64,000 bases of DNA from UBA117 sp049975245 (GCA_049975245.1 JBNGDB010000004.1:91296-155295), one strand, 5' to 3'. Shown: positions 8,294 to 18,058, counted from the first letter of the stretch. Notes: generated from the sequence alone by a model not told the origin. A program made the numbers and translations.

Positions 8294-11070
8294 TTGGTCA
8301 AGTATTATTCACAGGAGCCACCGGTTTTTTAGGAACCCAAATCATTAGAAGATTGATTAAAAAAGATTGTAATATACTGGTTTTAGTACGGGGCAAAGAC
8401 TATGAGTCGGCATTAAATCATCTGAAAAGGTCATGGCGGGAATGGCCCAATCTTATAGCATCCATAGACAAAAATGTACAGATTATTAATGGAGACCTAT
8501 CTGAATATAATTTAGGGCTGGATGAAAAGGAATATGACCAATTAACTGATAAAATTAATTATATTATTCACTGTGCAGCTGATCTTAGATTAGACGCATC
8601 ATTAGAAGAATTAAGAGTTATTAATGTTCAAGGAACAGCTAATATTATCAAATTAGGGGAAAAAGCACATCATAAACACGGATTAAAACGTTTAATCCAC
8701 ATATCCACGGCCTATGTGGCTGGAAAAAGAGAAGGTTCCATTTCTGAAGAATCTCTAAGCGCCCAATACGGATTCTCCAGTAACTATGAAAGGAGCAAAT
8801 ATGAATCTGAAATATTGGTTAAAAACTCTAAACTTCCCAATTCCATAATTCGCCCAGGGATGATAATTGGAGACTCAAACAATGGTTATATTCAAACATT
8901 TAATACCGTTTATGTTTTTATGCGTCTTTATCTAAACCAACAGTTAAAGATCGTTCCTGTAAATTTTTCTCTTAAACTAAATATTATACCCGTGGATTAT
9001 GTGGCTGAAGCCGTGATCACTATTCTGTTTAAAAAAGATGCCCAGGGAAAAACCTTCCATCTAACTGCTCCCAACGAATCTCTGCCCACCATCAAAGAAA
9101 TGGTTGAATTTATAAATAACTGGGCTTTTGAAGAGTTAGATTTAAAAATTTCAAAGCCCCTCTTTATTCCACTGGCGCCTTTAATAATTAACGGTTTAGA
9201 AAGGATCAAAAAACATTTCAATCCTAAAAATAGGAAATTAATTGAAAATCTTGTAACCTTAGCCCCCTATTTCAATGAAAAAAGAAAATTTTTAAGAAAA
9301 AATACTGAAAAAATTATGGGGGCTTACCATTTAGATTGGAGGGAATATTTACCAAATATTCTTGAATTTGCAGTTTACTATGGATTTTTTCACCGTTCCA
9401 CCAGAACCGTGCATGAACAAGTAATGTTCAGACTCAAAAGCAATTCTAAACCAGTACAATATTTTGATATTGTAAATAAAAAAAGTATTCAGGTTTCAGC
9501 TGAAGACATCCATAAAAAAATGGTTAAAGCTATTAAATCCCTTCACCATTTAGGTATTAAAGAGGGAGATAGAGTTGCCATAGTAGGTTATAATAGCAGC
9601 AGATATTTAATCCTCGATGTGGCTATTGGTATTTGCGGCGCTGTTAGCGTTCCATTATATTATACCAGTCCACTAAGCGAAATAAAAGAGATTATTGAAG
9701 ATAGTGGTTCAAAAATACTTTTTGTAGGCACGCCGGAGATACTGGAAAAACTTAATAATAATGATTTTAGTATGCCTGTAGTCTCATTTTCTGAATCTGA
9801 TAATAACCTAAATGATTCAGTAATATCTTGGAATGAATTCTTAAAACTAGGTATTGATATTGAATGTGATCTAACTGCCCCGGTAAACTTTTCTGATACA
9901 GCAACCATTCGCTACACTTCAGGAACCACGGGCAAACCACGGGGAGTTATGTTTACCCACCATAACATTAGATGGATGGCGGAAACTATGGCTTCTTTAC
10001 CTACCTGGAAGGAAAGGAATCGGCAAGTTAACTATTTATCATTTTTACCCATGAATCATGTTGTTGAAGGAATTTTAGGTACATACTCTCCTTACTATGC
10101 ACCAGCTCCTTTAAAGTTGTATTTTCTGGAAATATTCCATGAATTGAAAGATGCACTAACTCTGGTTAGGCCCACCATATTCTTCTCAGTTCCACGCTTT
10201 TATGAAAAAGTATGGTCAGAGATCTCATCAAATTATATGGGACAATTATATTTAAAATCCAATTCCCCTATTCTTAAATCGCTTCTTGCCAAATTATTAA
10301 AAATAATAATTCTACGTAAAACAGGTTTAAACCGCTGTTCCCAGCTTATAGTTGGATCAGCAGCAGTTAGCCAGGAACTCCTATTAAAATACCATGAATT
10401 GGGAATTGAAGTCCATAATGCCTATGGACTAACTGAAGCCCCATTAGTCACTATAAATCGCAAAAAACATAATAAAATAGGTACAGTTGGAAAACCATTA
10501 CCAGAAACTGTTGTTAAAACATTAGAAGATGATGAAATATTGGTGAAAGGGCCTCAAGTAACAGCAGGCTATTTTAGGATCAATTCTAAGGATTTGTTCC
10601 AGGAAGGTTGGCTTAAAACTGGTGATTACGGTAAAATTGACGATGGAGGTAATCTAATCATCACCGGCCGCAAGAAGGAAGTGATTATAAATTCCTATGG
10701 AAAAACTATAAACCCCCTTAAAATAGAGGCTTTGCTTCGTGATATCCCAGAAGTAGCAGAAGCAATGGTTGTTGGGGACGGTAAACCATATTGCTCCGCC
10801 CTAATATGGATTGAAGCTAAAGTAGAAATTGATTATAAAAAAATAGAATACAGTATAATAGATTTAAATAAAAATCTATCTAATCCTGAGCAAATTAAAA
10901 AATGGGCGGTAATGGTTAATGATCTATCGGTTGAATCAGGTGATTTAACCGCTAATATGAAGTTAAAAAGAGACAAGATAGCTAAAAGATATTTAGATGA
11001 AATATATTACCTCTACGGTCAAAAAGATAAACCATCTAATATTCTACATTCAGGCAAATTAAGTGATTAG
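8290..11070 (+). CDS. fusion: thioester-reductase-like SDR plus AMP-forming acyl ligase
   Basis: A 926-aa two-domain enzyme. Residues 1-290 are an extended SDR of the thioester-reductase/fatty-acyl-CoA-reductase type: TGATGFLG at 8-15 for NAD(P), and YERSK near 167 as the catalytic Tyr/Lys. Residues about 395-900 are an adenylate-forming ligase of the long-chain acyl-CoA synthetase type: YTSGTTGKPRG near 545, YGLTEAP near 713, GWLKTGD near 775 and the catalytic-lysine loop GKTINP near 804. No carrier-protein domain is seen between them. The order (reductase then ligase) is the reverse of carboxylic acid reductases. It may activate a carboxylic acid and reduce it to an aldehyde or alcohol; the substrate is unknown. 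Confidence 0.85.
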   Translation: MIGQVLFTGATGFLGTQIIRRLIKKDCNILVLVRGKDYESALNHLKRSWREWPNLIASIDKNVQIINGDLSEYNLGLDEKEYDQLTDKINYIIHCAADLRLDASLEELRVINVQGTANIIKLGEKAHHKHGLKRLIHISTAYVAGKREGSISEESLSAQYGFSSNYERSKYESEILVKNSKLPNSIIRPGMIIGDSNNGYIQTFNTVYVFMRLYLNQQLKIVPVNFSLKLNIIPVDYVAEAVITILFKKDAQGKTFHLTAPNESLPTIKEMVEFINNWAFEELDLKISKPLFIPLAPLIINGLERIKKHFNPKNRKLIENLVTLAPYFNEKRKFLRKNTEKIMGAYHLDWREYLPNILEFAVYYGFFHRSTRTVHEQVMFRLKSNSKPVQYFDIVNKKSIQVSAEDIHKKMVKAIKSLHHLGIKEGDRVAIVGYNSSRYLILDVAIGICGAVSVPLYYTSPLSEIKEIIEDSGSKILFVGTPEILEKLNNNDFSMPVVSFSESDNNLNDSVISWNEFLKLGIDIECDLTAPVNFSDTATIRYTSGTTGKPRGVMFTHHNIRWMAETMASLPTWKERNRQVNYLSFLPMNHVVEGILGTYSPYYAPAPLKLYFLEIFHELKDALTLVRPTIFFSVPRFYEKVWSEISSNYMGQLYLKSNSPILKSLLAKLLKIIILRKTGLNRCSQLIVGSAAVSQELLLKYHELGIEVHNAYGLTEAPLVTINRKKHNKIGTVGKPLPETVVKTLEDDEILVKGPQVTAGYFRINSKDLFQEGWLKTGDYGKIDDGGNLIITGRKKEVIINSYGKTINPLKIEALLRDIPEVAEAMVVGDGKPYCSALIWIEAKVEIDYKKIEYSIIDLNKNLSNPEQIKKWAVMVNDLSVESGDLTANMKLKRDKIAKRYLDEIYYLYGQKDKPSNILHSGKLSD

Positions 11071-11655
11071 ATGAGTATTAAATTACGTTTAGCTAGTATC
11101 TGGGTTCCTCAGTATATAAAAATCCATGAATTAGATCGCCTGGCCTTGAAAACCATTAATGGTTTAAATGATCTTCTTGGTCATCATGAAGAATTTAGTC
11201 CAAAAAAATTTAAAAAAAAGGATATTGAAGGTAGAAGGGCTGAGATGGCTGCTATACACAATGAAAAAGTTAAAAAATTAATCGATAAATATGGTTACCC
11301 TAAAGCCATTGAAATTGGGAGAAAATCTATGTATAATGCTGGTTTTGATCTGGGTGTGGAAACCCGACACAGACTCGGCATAGGTAATAGTTTGAAGGAT
11401 CTAGAATTGGCTGCGAAAATTTTGTATAAAATTTTGGGTATAGAATTCCGATTGGAAAATCGTGATGAAAAGTTATATTTGATAGTAGGTTACTGTGATT
11501 TGGCAAATTACTATGATTGTGATACTTGTAAAGTTTTAAGTGCTGCTGATGAAGGAGTCATTCATGGCCTCTGGCCTGGCGCATCGATGAAGTTTATAGA
11601 GAGAATTACAGAAAATAAACCAGAGTGCATGGCCCTTATAAGGACTGAATCATGA
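11071..11655 (+). CDS. uncharacterised protein, possibly L-2-amino-thiazoline-4-carboxylate hydrolase-like
   Basis: A 194-aa soluble protein whose ATG directly follows the stop codon of the fusion gene, implying translational coupling. It is mostly helical in its first half. The second half has conserved-looking cysteines (YCDLANYYDCDTC near residues 147-159, PEC near 187) and a GLWPG turn. It resembles what is annotated as ATC hydrolase-like in anaerobes, but I hold that assignment weakly. The cysteines could bind metal or thioester. The operon suggests it acts on an intermediate of the reductase-ligase and GMC enzymes. Confidence 0.6.
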   Translation: MSIKLRLASIWVPQYIKIHELDRLALKTINGLNDLLGHHEEFSPKKFKKKDIEGRRAEMAAIHNEKVKKLIDKYGYPKAIEIGRKSMYNAGFDLGVETRHRLGIGNSLKDLELAAKILYKILGIEFRLENRDEKLYLIVGYCDLANYYDCDTCKVLSAADEGVIHGLWPGASMKFIERITENKPECMALIRTES

Positions 11656-11664
11656 GGTGTGTTT

Positions 11665-12954
11665 ATGAAAATATTAGTGGTAGGTAGTGGTGCCGGGGGA
11701 GCAACAGCTGCCCGAGAATTGGCTATTAATGGATCTGATGTCACCATATTGGAAGCTGGTGGAAAATTTAAACCTTTTACCCGTTTTCTAAATTGGGCAG
11801 AGCCACTTAGAAGGACCGGACTACTGGGAAGTGAAAAGACTATATCTAAACTGTTTTCTCCCATTAAAATGACACGCTCAGAAAAGGAACTGGTTCTGGT
11901 TAGAGGAGTCACAACCGGAGGTTCCACTGTTTTATCTTGCGGAAATATTGTAAGAACACAAAAGGGGATAAAAGAGTTAGGTATTAATTTAGATAATGAA
12001 TTCCAGGAATTAGAAGACTTAATAGGTGTTAGAACCTTTCCTCCTAAATTATGGCGACCAATAACTCGTAAAATGTTCTATGCCGCTGAAGAATTAGGAA
12101 TGAATCCTAAAAAAACACCAAAAGCTGTTGATGCATTGAAATGTACCTCTTGTGGATTATGCGAACTTGGATGTGCTTCAGGGGCCCGCTGGGATTCAAG
12201 AAAATTCTTAAATGAATCCATTCATAAAGGTGCTGTTTTAAAAACTGAATCACCTGTAAAAAAAGTTATAATAGAAGATGGGCAGGCTAAAGGAGTTTTG
12301 GTAGAAAATAAAGATGGAAGCCTGACTAAAATTAGGGCAGATAATGTAATTTTGGCTGCAGGAGGAATAGGGACAGCCCAAATATTGAAGGCATCTAAAC
12401 TCCCCTCTAAAGATAATTTATGGGCAGATATTGTTTTAACTCTAGGTGGAATCTCTAAAAATGCGAAACAATTAAAAGAACCTCCCATGCTCTGGTACAG
12501 TCAACATGATGATTATATATTATCACCCTATCTGGATATTTTCTCCCACTGGTTCCATAAACCATGGAGAAATGTTTCGACCAACGACCGGGTAGGTTTA
12601 ATGATAAAATTAGCAGACACTGAAAAAGGTACTGTTTTCGAAGATGGAAGGATAAAAAAACAGATAACGTCCCATGATAATTCACGTTTTAATGAAGCAA
12701 TTCTACAGGCAGAAAAAATTATGAAAAAATCAGGGATATCCGGACCTTATATCCAGGGTCTATACAACGGCGGACATTTAGGGGGTACTGCACCATTAGA
12801 AAAAGAAAGTGCAGACTCAATGAAACCTCCTGGAATGCCTGATAATCTATGGGTAGCTGATTTATCATTAGTTGGGCAATCACAAGGCATGCCCACCATC
12901 CTTTTAACTGCTGCTTTAGCCTTAAAAGTTTCAAGAAAAATAATGGAGAAATAA
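11665..12954 (+). CDS. GMC-type FAD oxidoreductase with a CxxCxxCxxxC insertion
   Basis: A 429-aa flavoprotein. The N-terminus has the FAD-binding VVGSGAGGATAAREL and ILEAGG motifs, a GVTTGGST segment near residue 88 and the C-terminal GMC features (HLGGTAP near residue 371, NLWVADLS and the final PTILLTAALAL helix). Around residues 159-170 it has C-T-S-C-G-L-C-E-L-G-C, a perfect 4Fe-4S motif unusual for the family. GMC relatives of this shape oxidise long-chain alcohols. The ATG at 11665 follows GAGGTG with normal spacing and is better than GTG at 11659. It is the last gene of the operon beginning at 7025. Confidence 0.8.
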   Translation: MKILVVGSGAGGATAARELAINGSDVTILEAGGKFKPFTRFLNWAEPLRRTGLLGSEKTISKLFSPIKMTRSEKELVLVRGVTTGGSTVLSCGNIVRTQKGIKELGINLDNEFQELEDLIGVRTFPPKLWRPITRKMFYAAEELGMNPKKTPKAVDALKCTSCGLCELGCASGARWDSRKFLNESIHKGAVLKTESPVKKVIIEDGQAKGVLVENKDGSLTKIRADNVILAAGGIGTAQILKASKLPSKDNLWADIVLTLGGISKNAKQLKEPPMLWYSQHDDYILSPYLDIFSHWFHKPWRNVSTNDRVGLMIKLADTEKGTVFEDGRIKKQITSHDNSRFNEAILQAEKIMKKSGISGPYIQGLYNGGHLGGTAPLEKESADSMKPPGMPDNLWVADLSLVGQSQGMPTILLTAALALKVSRKIMEK

Positions 12955-13023
12955 CCTATAATATTGATTAAATTCTAATAAGTTGAATTGTGATTTAAAA
13001 GTTATACCTAATAAAATTGAATT

Positions 13024-13833
13024 CTAACCAAATGCAACATTTAGAACCATCATTAATGAAAATCCCATAATTAAAGACATTGTGGCCAGATCAGTGTGAT
13101 TTCCTCTTTGACATTCTGGTATTAATTCTTCTATGGCCACATAGATCATTGACCCTGCAGCAAAGCCCAATGCATAGGGTAATATTGGCTGAGATATGGC
13201 AACTAAGCTTAATCCTATCAATGCCGCCACTGGTTCTACCATTCCTGATAATTGACCATACCAAAAACTTTTAAGTTTGGATTTTCCTTCTGCTCTTAGC
13301 GGCATGGCAACAGCCAATCCCTCAGGCACATTGTGAATACCTATCCCCACAGCCAGTGTAACTGCAGCAGTTAATGTAGGAATACTAAATGCAACGGTAG
13401 AAGCAGCAAAAGCTACCCCAATAGCCAAACCTTCTGGTATATGATGGAGAACCATGGCCAGAATAAGTAATCTATTACGTTTCCAAGTAGTTCTAATACC
13501 CTCAGCTTCATCTATAGGACATCCTGGGTGGAGGTGGGGCAATATTCTATCGGTTAATCCTAATATAATAGCACCTAAAATGAACCCAGTGGTGGCCGGC
13601 ACCCAGTTGGGGACAATTGATGATGCAGACATCTCCACCGCCGGGAGTAGAAGACCCCAAAAACTCACCGAAATCATAACCCCTGCTGCAAATCCAAGAG
13701 CAGCGTCTAATAATTTTCTACTAACATCTTTAGTAAAAAATACAGTAGAAGCACCTAATGCCGTCATAAACCATGTGAAAGCTGTGGCAATTAATACTAG
13801 AATTAAGGGGTTAGATAAAATGTTCTGATTCAT
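13024..13833 (-). CDS. ZIP family metal transporter
   Basis: A 269-aa membrane protein with about eight hydrophobic helices. The two metal-site helices carry HHIPEGLAIGVAF and HNVPEGLAVAMPL, the classic ZIP motifs, with EELIPE in a later helix. A histidine-containing loop (HLHPGCP) lies between helices 3 and 4. It probably imports zinc or another divalent metal across the cytoplasmic membrane. It is convergent with the GMC gene and divergent from the GIN-domain gene. No metal-responsive regulator lies adjacent. Confidence 0.9.
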   Translation of the reverse strand: MNQNILSNPLILVLIATAFTWFMTALGASTVFFTKDVSRKLLDAALGFAAGVMISVSFWGLLLPAVEMSASSIVPNWVPATTGFILGAIILGLTDRILPHLHPGCPIDEAEGIRTTWKRNRLLILAMVLHHIPEGLAIGVAFAASTVAFSIPTLTAAVTLAVGIGIHNVPEGLAVAMPLRAEGKSKLKSFWYGQLSGMVEPVAALIGLSLVAISQPILPYALGFAAGSMIYVAIEELIPECQRGNHTDLATMSLIMGFSLMMVLNVAFG

Positions 13834-13953
13834 AATTTGATTTATGACTACATCTAGTTTAAATAATTATTACACTAATCAGAATAATTTAAAGATATTT
13901 TTAATACATTAAAAAGAAAAATATTGTAATATAAAATTTAATGGGGTGTGATT

Positions 13954-14664
13954 TTGAAAAAATCGATATTGGGAATAATAGGTATCATTATGATTGTTAC
14001 TTTGGCCTCCGGTTGTATTGGTACTGGTTCAGGAAATGTGGTAAAGGAAGATAGAAAATTATCCGGTTTTAATCAGATTACATTAAACGGGGACATTAAT
14101 TTAATTTTAAAACAGGGCGACAACGAATCTGTGGTGGTTGAAGCAGAGGACAATATAGTATCTGAGATTAAAACGGAAGTGAGCAACAACAAGCTAACTA
14201 TTAGTCATAATGCACCTACAGCTATCCTACCCACCAAACCGATAAATGTCTACGTTACAGTGAAGGATATAAATTCTATAGATGTTTCAGGCAGTGGTAA
14301 AGTTGAAGGTTCCAACATTAATGCCAATAATCTAGATTTGACCATCAGCGGTTCTGGTAATACCAAATTAAATAACATTACTGCCAAAAATATTAAATCA
14401 GTTATCTCTGGTTCGGGGAAGATAGAACTCTCGGGAGTGACAGAATCACAAAACATTAAAATTGAAGGTTCTGGCACGTACAATAGCAGAAATCTTCAAA
14501 GTGATGATACCGTGATAACAATTGATGGATCGGGCCAAACTACTGTTAACACATCAGATAATCTACAAATAACCATTACTGGCAGTGGAAAAGTGTCATA
14601 TCTTGGGGATCCTACTATAAAACAGACAATAAATGGTAATGGTGAAATTAACAAGATTACGTAA
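13954..14664 (+). CDS. GIN-domain (DUF2807) lipoprotein
   Basis: About 236 aa. The N-terminal hydrophobic segment ends in LASGC, a lipobox-like site, so the protein is probably anchored outside the cell. The rest is a head GIN/DUF2807 beta-helix with repeated SGSGK/N turns (four or more at roughly 20-residue intervals), as in auto-transported adhesin-like proteins of unknown function. GGGGTGTG at 13943-13950 overlaps the in-frame GTG at 13948, so the TTG at 13954, spaced about 5 nt away, is the more likely start. Confidence 0.8.
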   Translation: MKKSILGIIGIIMIVTLASGCIGTGSGNVVKEDRKLSGFNQITLNGDINLILKQGDNESVVVEAEDNIVSEIKTEVSNNKLTISHNAPTAILPTKPINVYVTVKDINSIDVSGSGKVEGSNINANNLDLTISGSGNTKLNNITAKNIKSVISGSGKIELSGVTESQNIKIEGSGTYNSRNLQSDDTVITIDGSGQTTVNTSDNLQITITGSGKVSYLGDPTIKQTINGNGEINKIT

Positions 14665-14861
14665 TATATGGGGTGACTGACATAATGGGTGATGTCAGGA
14701 TACTTAAAATTTCCCAGTATGTTTAACTAAATTTAGTGGGGAAGATAGAATATCTGAGTTTTGGTTTAATCCTAAAAAAGTAATATTTGGGGTTATATAC
14801 TATTTTCTCCCATTTTTTTTCTTTTATTCTAAATATTTTTTCACGATTTTTTATATCTATT

Positions 14862-16064
14862 TTAAATTTCAGATATAAATTCTGCCAATTGTTTTAAATT
14901 GCGTACCTCGAAAAATTCTGCACCAGAATCCTGGTAATAAGTTACACAACTGTCTACCACGTTCCATTTATTTTTAGGCTCAGGATTTAGAATGAAAACT
15001 CTTTTTGATCTTCTAACCATTTCCTCTATAATATCTGCGCTTAAAGGTCTTCCTTCAGACTTAGGGCCGGCCCAATCCCTACAATCGCTTAAAATTATTA
15101 CATTAGATTTATTATTTAAATGAGACTGTTCTAGAAATCCTTTGAAGGACTGGTGCATGTTAGATGTTCCATGTATCATTAAATTTTTCTGTCTTAAATC
15201 TCTCACTTTAATAAATGCCTTTAATAAACTGGACTCAGCTAGTGCTGATGTCATTTCCACGGTTTTATTATCATAATCAAACACCCTTGCTTTATGGAAA
15301 GAATTCTGTGCAGTGTAAACCAAAAAGAAGAACCAGTTACTTATCCAATCACAGGACCCGCTGACATCGTTTAGGAAGTAATGATTGCTTTTTTTAATTT
15401 TTGGTTTGCTTTTAACCAGTTCAATCATGGTCCCCCCGTATTTCAGATTTTTTCTGATGGTTCTTCGAATATCCGGTCTCTGATTTTTTGACTGTTTGAG
15501 TCTTCGGACTCTTTTATTGGCGATCTTTCGGCCGAGTTTCTGGCATAATTCAAATAATTCTGGTTGAAAAGAATTTAATTTGGTTAGGTCCCTTTCCAGT
15601 AATTCTGATTCATTAGAATCTTTATTTATATAATCATCCAATGCAGGACTATAATCAATTTCTTTTATCTGGGGATCCTTGATTTTTGGTGGAGTGGCAT
15701 CCTGCATTTTCATAGTTACTTTATATTTTTTGATGAACTTTTTAGCTGATGTACGTTCATTGTCTTCCGATTGTTTATCACTTTCTTTATCTTCCTTTTC
15801 CAGATGATCTTCTACAAATACTGAGTCAAATAACTGGTCGAATTTTTCTCTATGCCTTTGATCTTTAATATAGATTGTTGCCAGGGTTTCGCGTAAAATA
15901 TCCTTATTATTATCAATTATTTTAACTGCTTTGAACGCTGTTTGAGTGCTTCTTATACTAGCTGGAATTCCATTTTCCCTTAAAATTCCAGAAAATTCCA
16001 CTATACTTTTCATTTGATTCACTAATTCTTGTAAATTCTTTATTTCTAATAATTTTTTTATCAA
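14862..16064 (-). CDS. VWA domain protein, CoxE-like
   Basis: A 400-aa protein in the CoxE/VWA family. A charged N-terminal helical region is followed by a von Willebrand A domain with the metal-binding DVSGS motif near residue 233. It partners with the MoxR-type ATPase upstream, whose end overlaps this start by 4 bp (ATGA). MoxR-VWA pairs act as chaperone-like machines that insert metals or remodel complexes. The target here is unknown because no cofactor enzyme lies beside it. Confidence 0.83.
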   Translation of the reverse strand: MIKKLLEIKNLQELVNQMKSIVEFSGILRENGIPASIRSTQTAFKAVKIIDNNKDILRETLATIYIKDQRHREKFDQLFDSVFVEDHLEKEDKESDKQSEDNERTSAKKFIKKYKVTMKMQDATPPKIKDPQIKEIDYSPALDDYINKDSNESELLERDLTKLNSFQPELFELCQKLGRKIANKRVRRLKQSKNQRPDIRRTIRKNLKYGGTMIELVKSKPKIKKSNHYFLNDVSGSCDWISNWFFFLVYTAQNSFHKARVFDYDNKTVEMTSALAESSLLKAFIKVRDLRQKNLMIHGTSNMHQSFKGFLEQSHLNNKSNVIILSDCRDWAGPKSEGRPLSADIIEEMVRRSKRVFILNPEPKNKWNVVDSCVTYYQDSGAEFFEVRNLKQLAEFISEI

Positions 16065-16915
16065 CTTTTATCTAGAATTTTTTCTGAGACTTTCTTTTTA
16101 TCTTCCTGATTTTTTATTATTACACCTAATGATCGGTTTAATGTTTCAGGGTCAAGTTCTTCTTTTCCAAATGCCATCAAAGTTTTTACCCAGTCCACTG
16201 TGGCCCGGATAGATGGCTTTTTAATTAAGTTCAAGTTACGTATTCTCTGGATTATATTAACAACTTTTTCAATTAACTCTGCGGATGCATCAGGAACCTG
16301 TGACTTTACTATTTCAATTTCTCTTTCCATTGACGGATAATCTATATATAAATATAAACAGCGGTCTTTGGTTTCATCTAAAAGCATTCTCTGGGAGTTA
16401 GAGGTCATCACGACCATTAAATCATTTTCCAGTTCAAAAGTGCCCAGATCATTTACAGTTATCTGTTTTTCTCCCAGCGCTTGTAAGAGAAAACTTTCAA
16501 CTTCCTCATCCGCCTTATCTATTTCGTCTATAAGGATTATGGACGGTTTATCATTTATAAAAGCCGATAATAATGGTCTTTTTATGAAAAAATTTTCGTT
16601 GAAAACATCCTCATTAACATCCTTTATCCGGGACATCTCCAGATGCAGTAATTGTTTCTGGTAATTCCACTCCCCTACGATCTGTTCAAAGGTTATGCCC
16701 TCATAGCATTGAATTCTAAAAAAATCCCTATCCAATGCTGAGGAAATAGCTTTAGGAAGTTCTGTTTTACCTGTGCCCGGTGGACCTTCTACCAATATGG
16801 GTTTTTGTAATTTTAAAGATAAAAAAATTGTTGTGTTAATTTTTTCATCAGGAATATATCTTTTTTCGGTTAATGCATTATTTATCTCTTCTAAATCCAA
16901 TTTTACTGAATTCAT
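16061..16915 (-). CDS. MoxR-family AAA+ ATPase
   Basis: A 284-aa AAA+ ATPase. Walker A is GPPGTGKTE near residue 40, Walker B is ILIDEIDKAD near residue 127, and sensor 1 is VVMTSN near residue 168. The layout and size fit the MoxR/CoxD branch. It is translationally coupled to the CoxE-like gene. It probably drives conformational work on a client bound by the VWA protein. The promoter region on its 5' side (16916-17176) contains an 18-bp palindrome. Confidence 0.85.
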   Translation of the reverse strand: MNSVKLDLEEINNALTEKRYIPDEKINTTIFLSLKLQKPILVEGPPGTGKTELPKAISSALDRDFFRIQCYEGITFEQIVGEWNYQKQLLHLEMSRIKDVNEDVFNENFFIKRPLLSAFINDKPSIILIDEIDKADEEVESFLLQALGEKQITVNDLGTFELENDLMVVMTSNSQRMLLDETKDRCLYLYIDYPSMEREIEIVKSQVPDASAELIEKVVNIIQRIRNLNLIKKPSIRATVDWVKTLMAFGKEELDPETLNRSLGVIIKNQEDKKKVSEKILDKS

Positions 16916-17067
16916 GATCCCTTTCCCTTATACTTTGGCTTGATATTATTTTAATCTGACAACTATTTTAATAGATCAATATTATTATCTAAAAAATGTT
17001 TAGGTAATAAAATAGAGAAATATTTTTTTAACCTAAAAGAATTATAAATGTTATAAAACTTCTTAAA

Positions 17068-17085
17068 AAAACATTTAAATGTTTT
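17068..17085. promoter_or_regulatory. 18-bp perfect palindrome between divergent genes
   Basis: The sequence AAAACATTTAAATGTTTT is a perfect palindrome lying between the divergent moxR-like and Zn-ribbon/M14-like genes. A second inverted pair, TTTAGGT at 16999-17005 and ACCTAAA at 17031-17037, lies closer to the moxR-like gene. Either could be an operator, but AT-rich palindromes also arise by chance in this genome, so confidence is low. Confidence 0.3.
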
Positions 17086-17176
17086 ATGGTTAATATAATA
17101 ATGTAACTATAATATTTAAAGTCCATTAACTGTGATTAAATACTATACATTAACATTATTTAATTAACGGTGAGTT

Positions 17177-18058
17177 ATGCCCTATTTAATTTGTAGAAGT
17201 TGTAATGGATACTACCAAATACATGATGACGAATCTTTAGAAGATTATGACACTTGTAGATGCGGTGGTGAATTAATATACGTAGATGAACTGGAAGACT
17301 ATTTTAACAATGATTTTGATGAGGTTACAGACTCAAACATTTATTATAATAAAAAATCCAGTAAAAAGAAGTATATTTTAGTATTTTCCCTTATCATAGT
17401 GCCCAGTTTATTATTTGCATCTATTTATTCAAATAATCTGGATTATAAATCAGATTTAGAGATAATTGGCTCAGAAGAGATAGGAGTTGTAACAAAGGAA
17501 GTTTACTCCCCAATAAATTCATTTTCTCATGAAAAAAAGACCATTGCCCTGGTAACGGGTATCCATCCCCGGGAAAATTTATCCATCAGTGTCGTGGATA
17601 ATTTAGTTGAAAATATTCATCTAGAGCCTGATCAGGAATTAGTGCATTATTCTATCGACGTTAGAAGTAACCCCACAAATTACAGGATAGGGCGAAGTAA
17701 TGGAGAAGATCTGGCAGCAAGATATGTTCTGCCGGACATACTAAAGTCTGATTACGACTTGATAATAGTATTACATGATCATGCCCCTGGTTACGGCGAA
17801 GGATTTTACATAGCAACCCCTAAGATGGATGAATCTTCAGTAAAACTTGCAGAAAATGTTAATCAATCAATTTATCAATTCCGCTATTATAAATCAAGTA
17901 ATAATAGTGAATCTAGTTCATCTAATATTCTTTTTACAAAGCCTTTAGCTTCTAATGGGTATAAAACATTTGTATATGAGATTCCTCATCTAACAAGTTA
18001 TGGGGAAGCCTACAACATGACGCAATATTTAATATATACGTGTTTCACCCACCTCTAA
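17177..18058 (+). CDS. membrane-anchored zinc-ribbon protein with M14-like peptidase/deacylase domain
   Basis: A 293-aa protein in three parts. Residues 1-35 form a zinc ribbon (CxxC then CRCG). A hydrophobic helix at about 67-86 would anchor it. The remaining 190 residues begin a domain with a metallocarboxypeptidase-like pattern: HPRE (HxxE) near residue 132, LHDH near 199 as a possible third zinc ligand, and YEIPH near 272 as the possible catalytic Glu. By topology the catalytic part would face outside. The assignment to the M14/succinylglutamate desuccinylase fold rests on the motif order only. The substrate is unknown. Confidence 0.55.
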   Translation: MPYLICRSCNGYYQIHDDESLEDYDTCRCGGELIYVDELEDYFNNDFDEVTDSNIYYNKKSSKKKYILVFSLIIVPSLLFASIYSNNLDYKSDLEIIGSEEIGVVTKEVYSPINSFSHEKKTIALVTGIHPRENLSISVVDNLVENIHLEPDQELVHYSIDVRSNPTNYRIGRSNGEDLAARYVLPDILKSDYDLIIVLHDHAPGYGEGFYIATPKMDESSVKLAENVNQSIYQFRYYKSSNNSESSSSNILFTKPLASNGYKTFVYEIPHLTSYGEAYNMTQYLIYTCFTHL

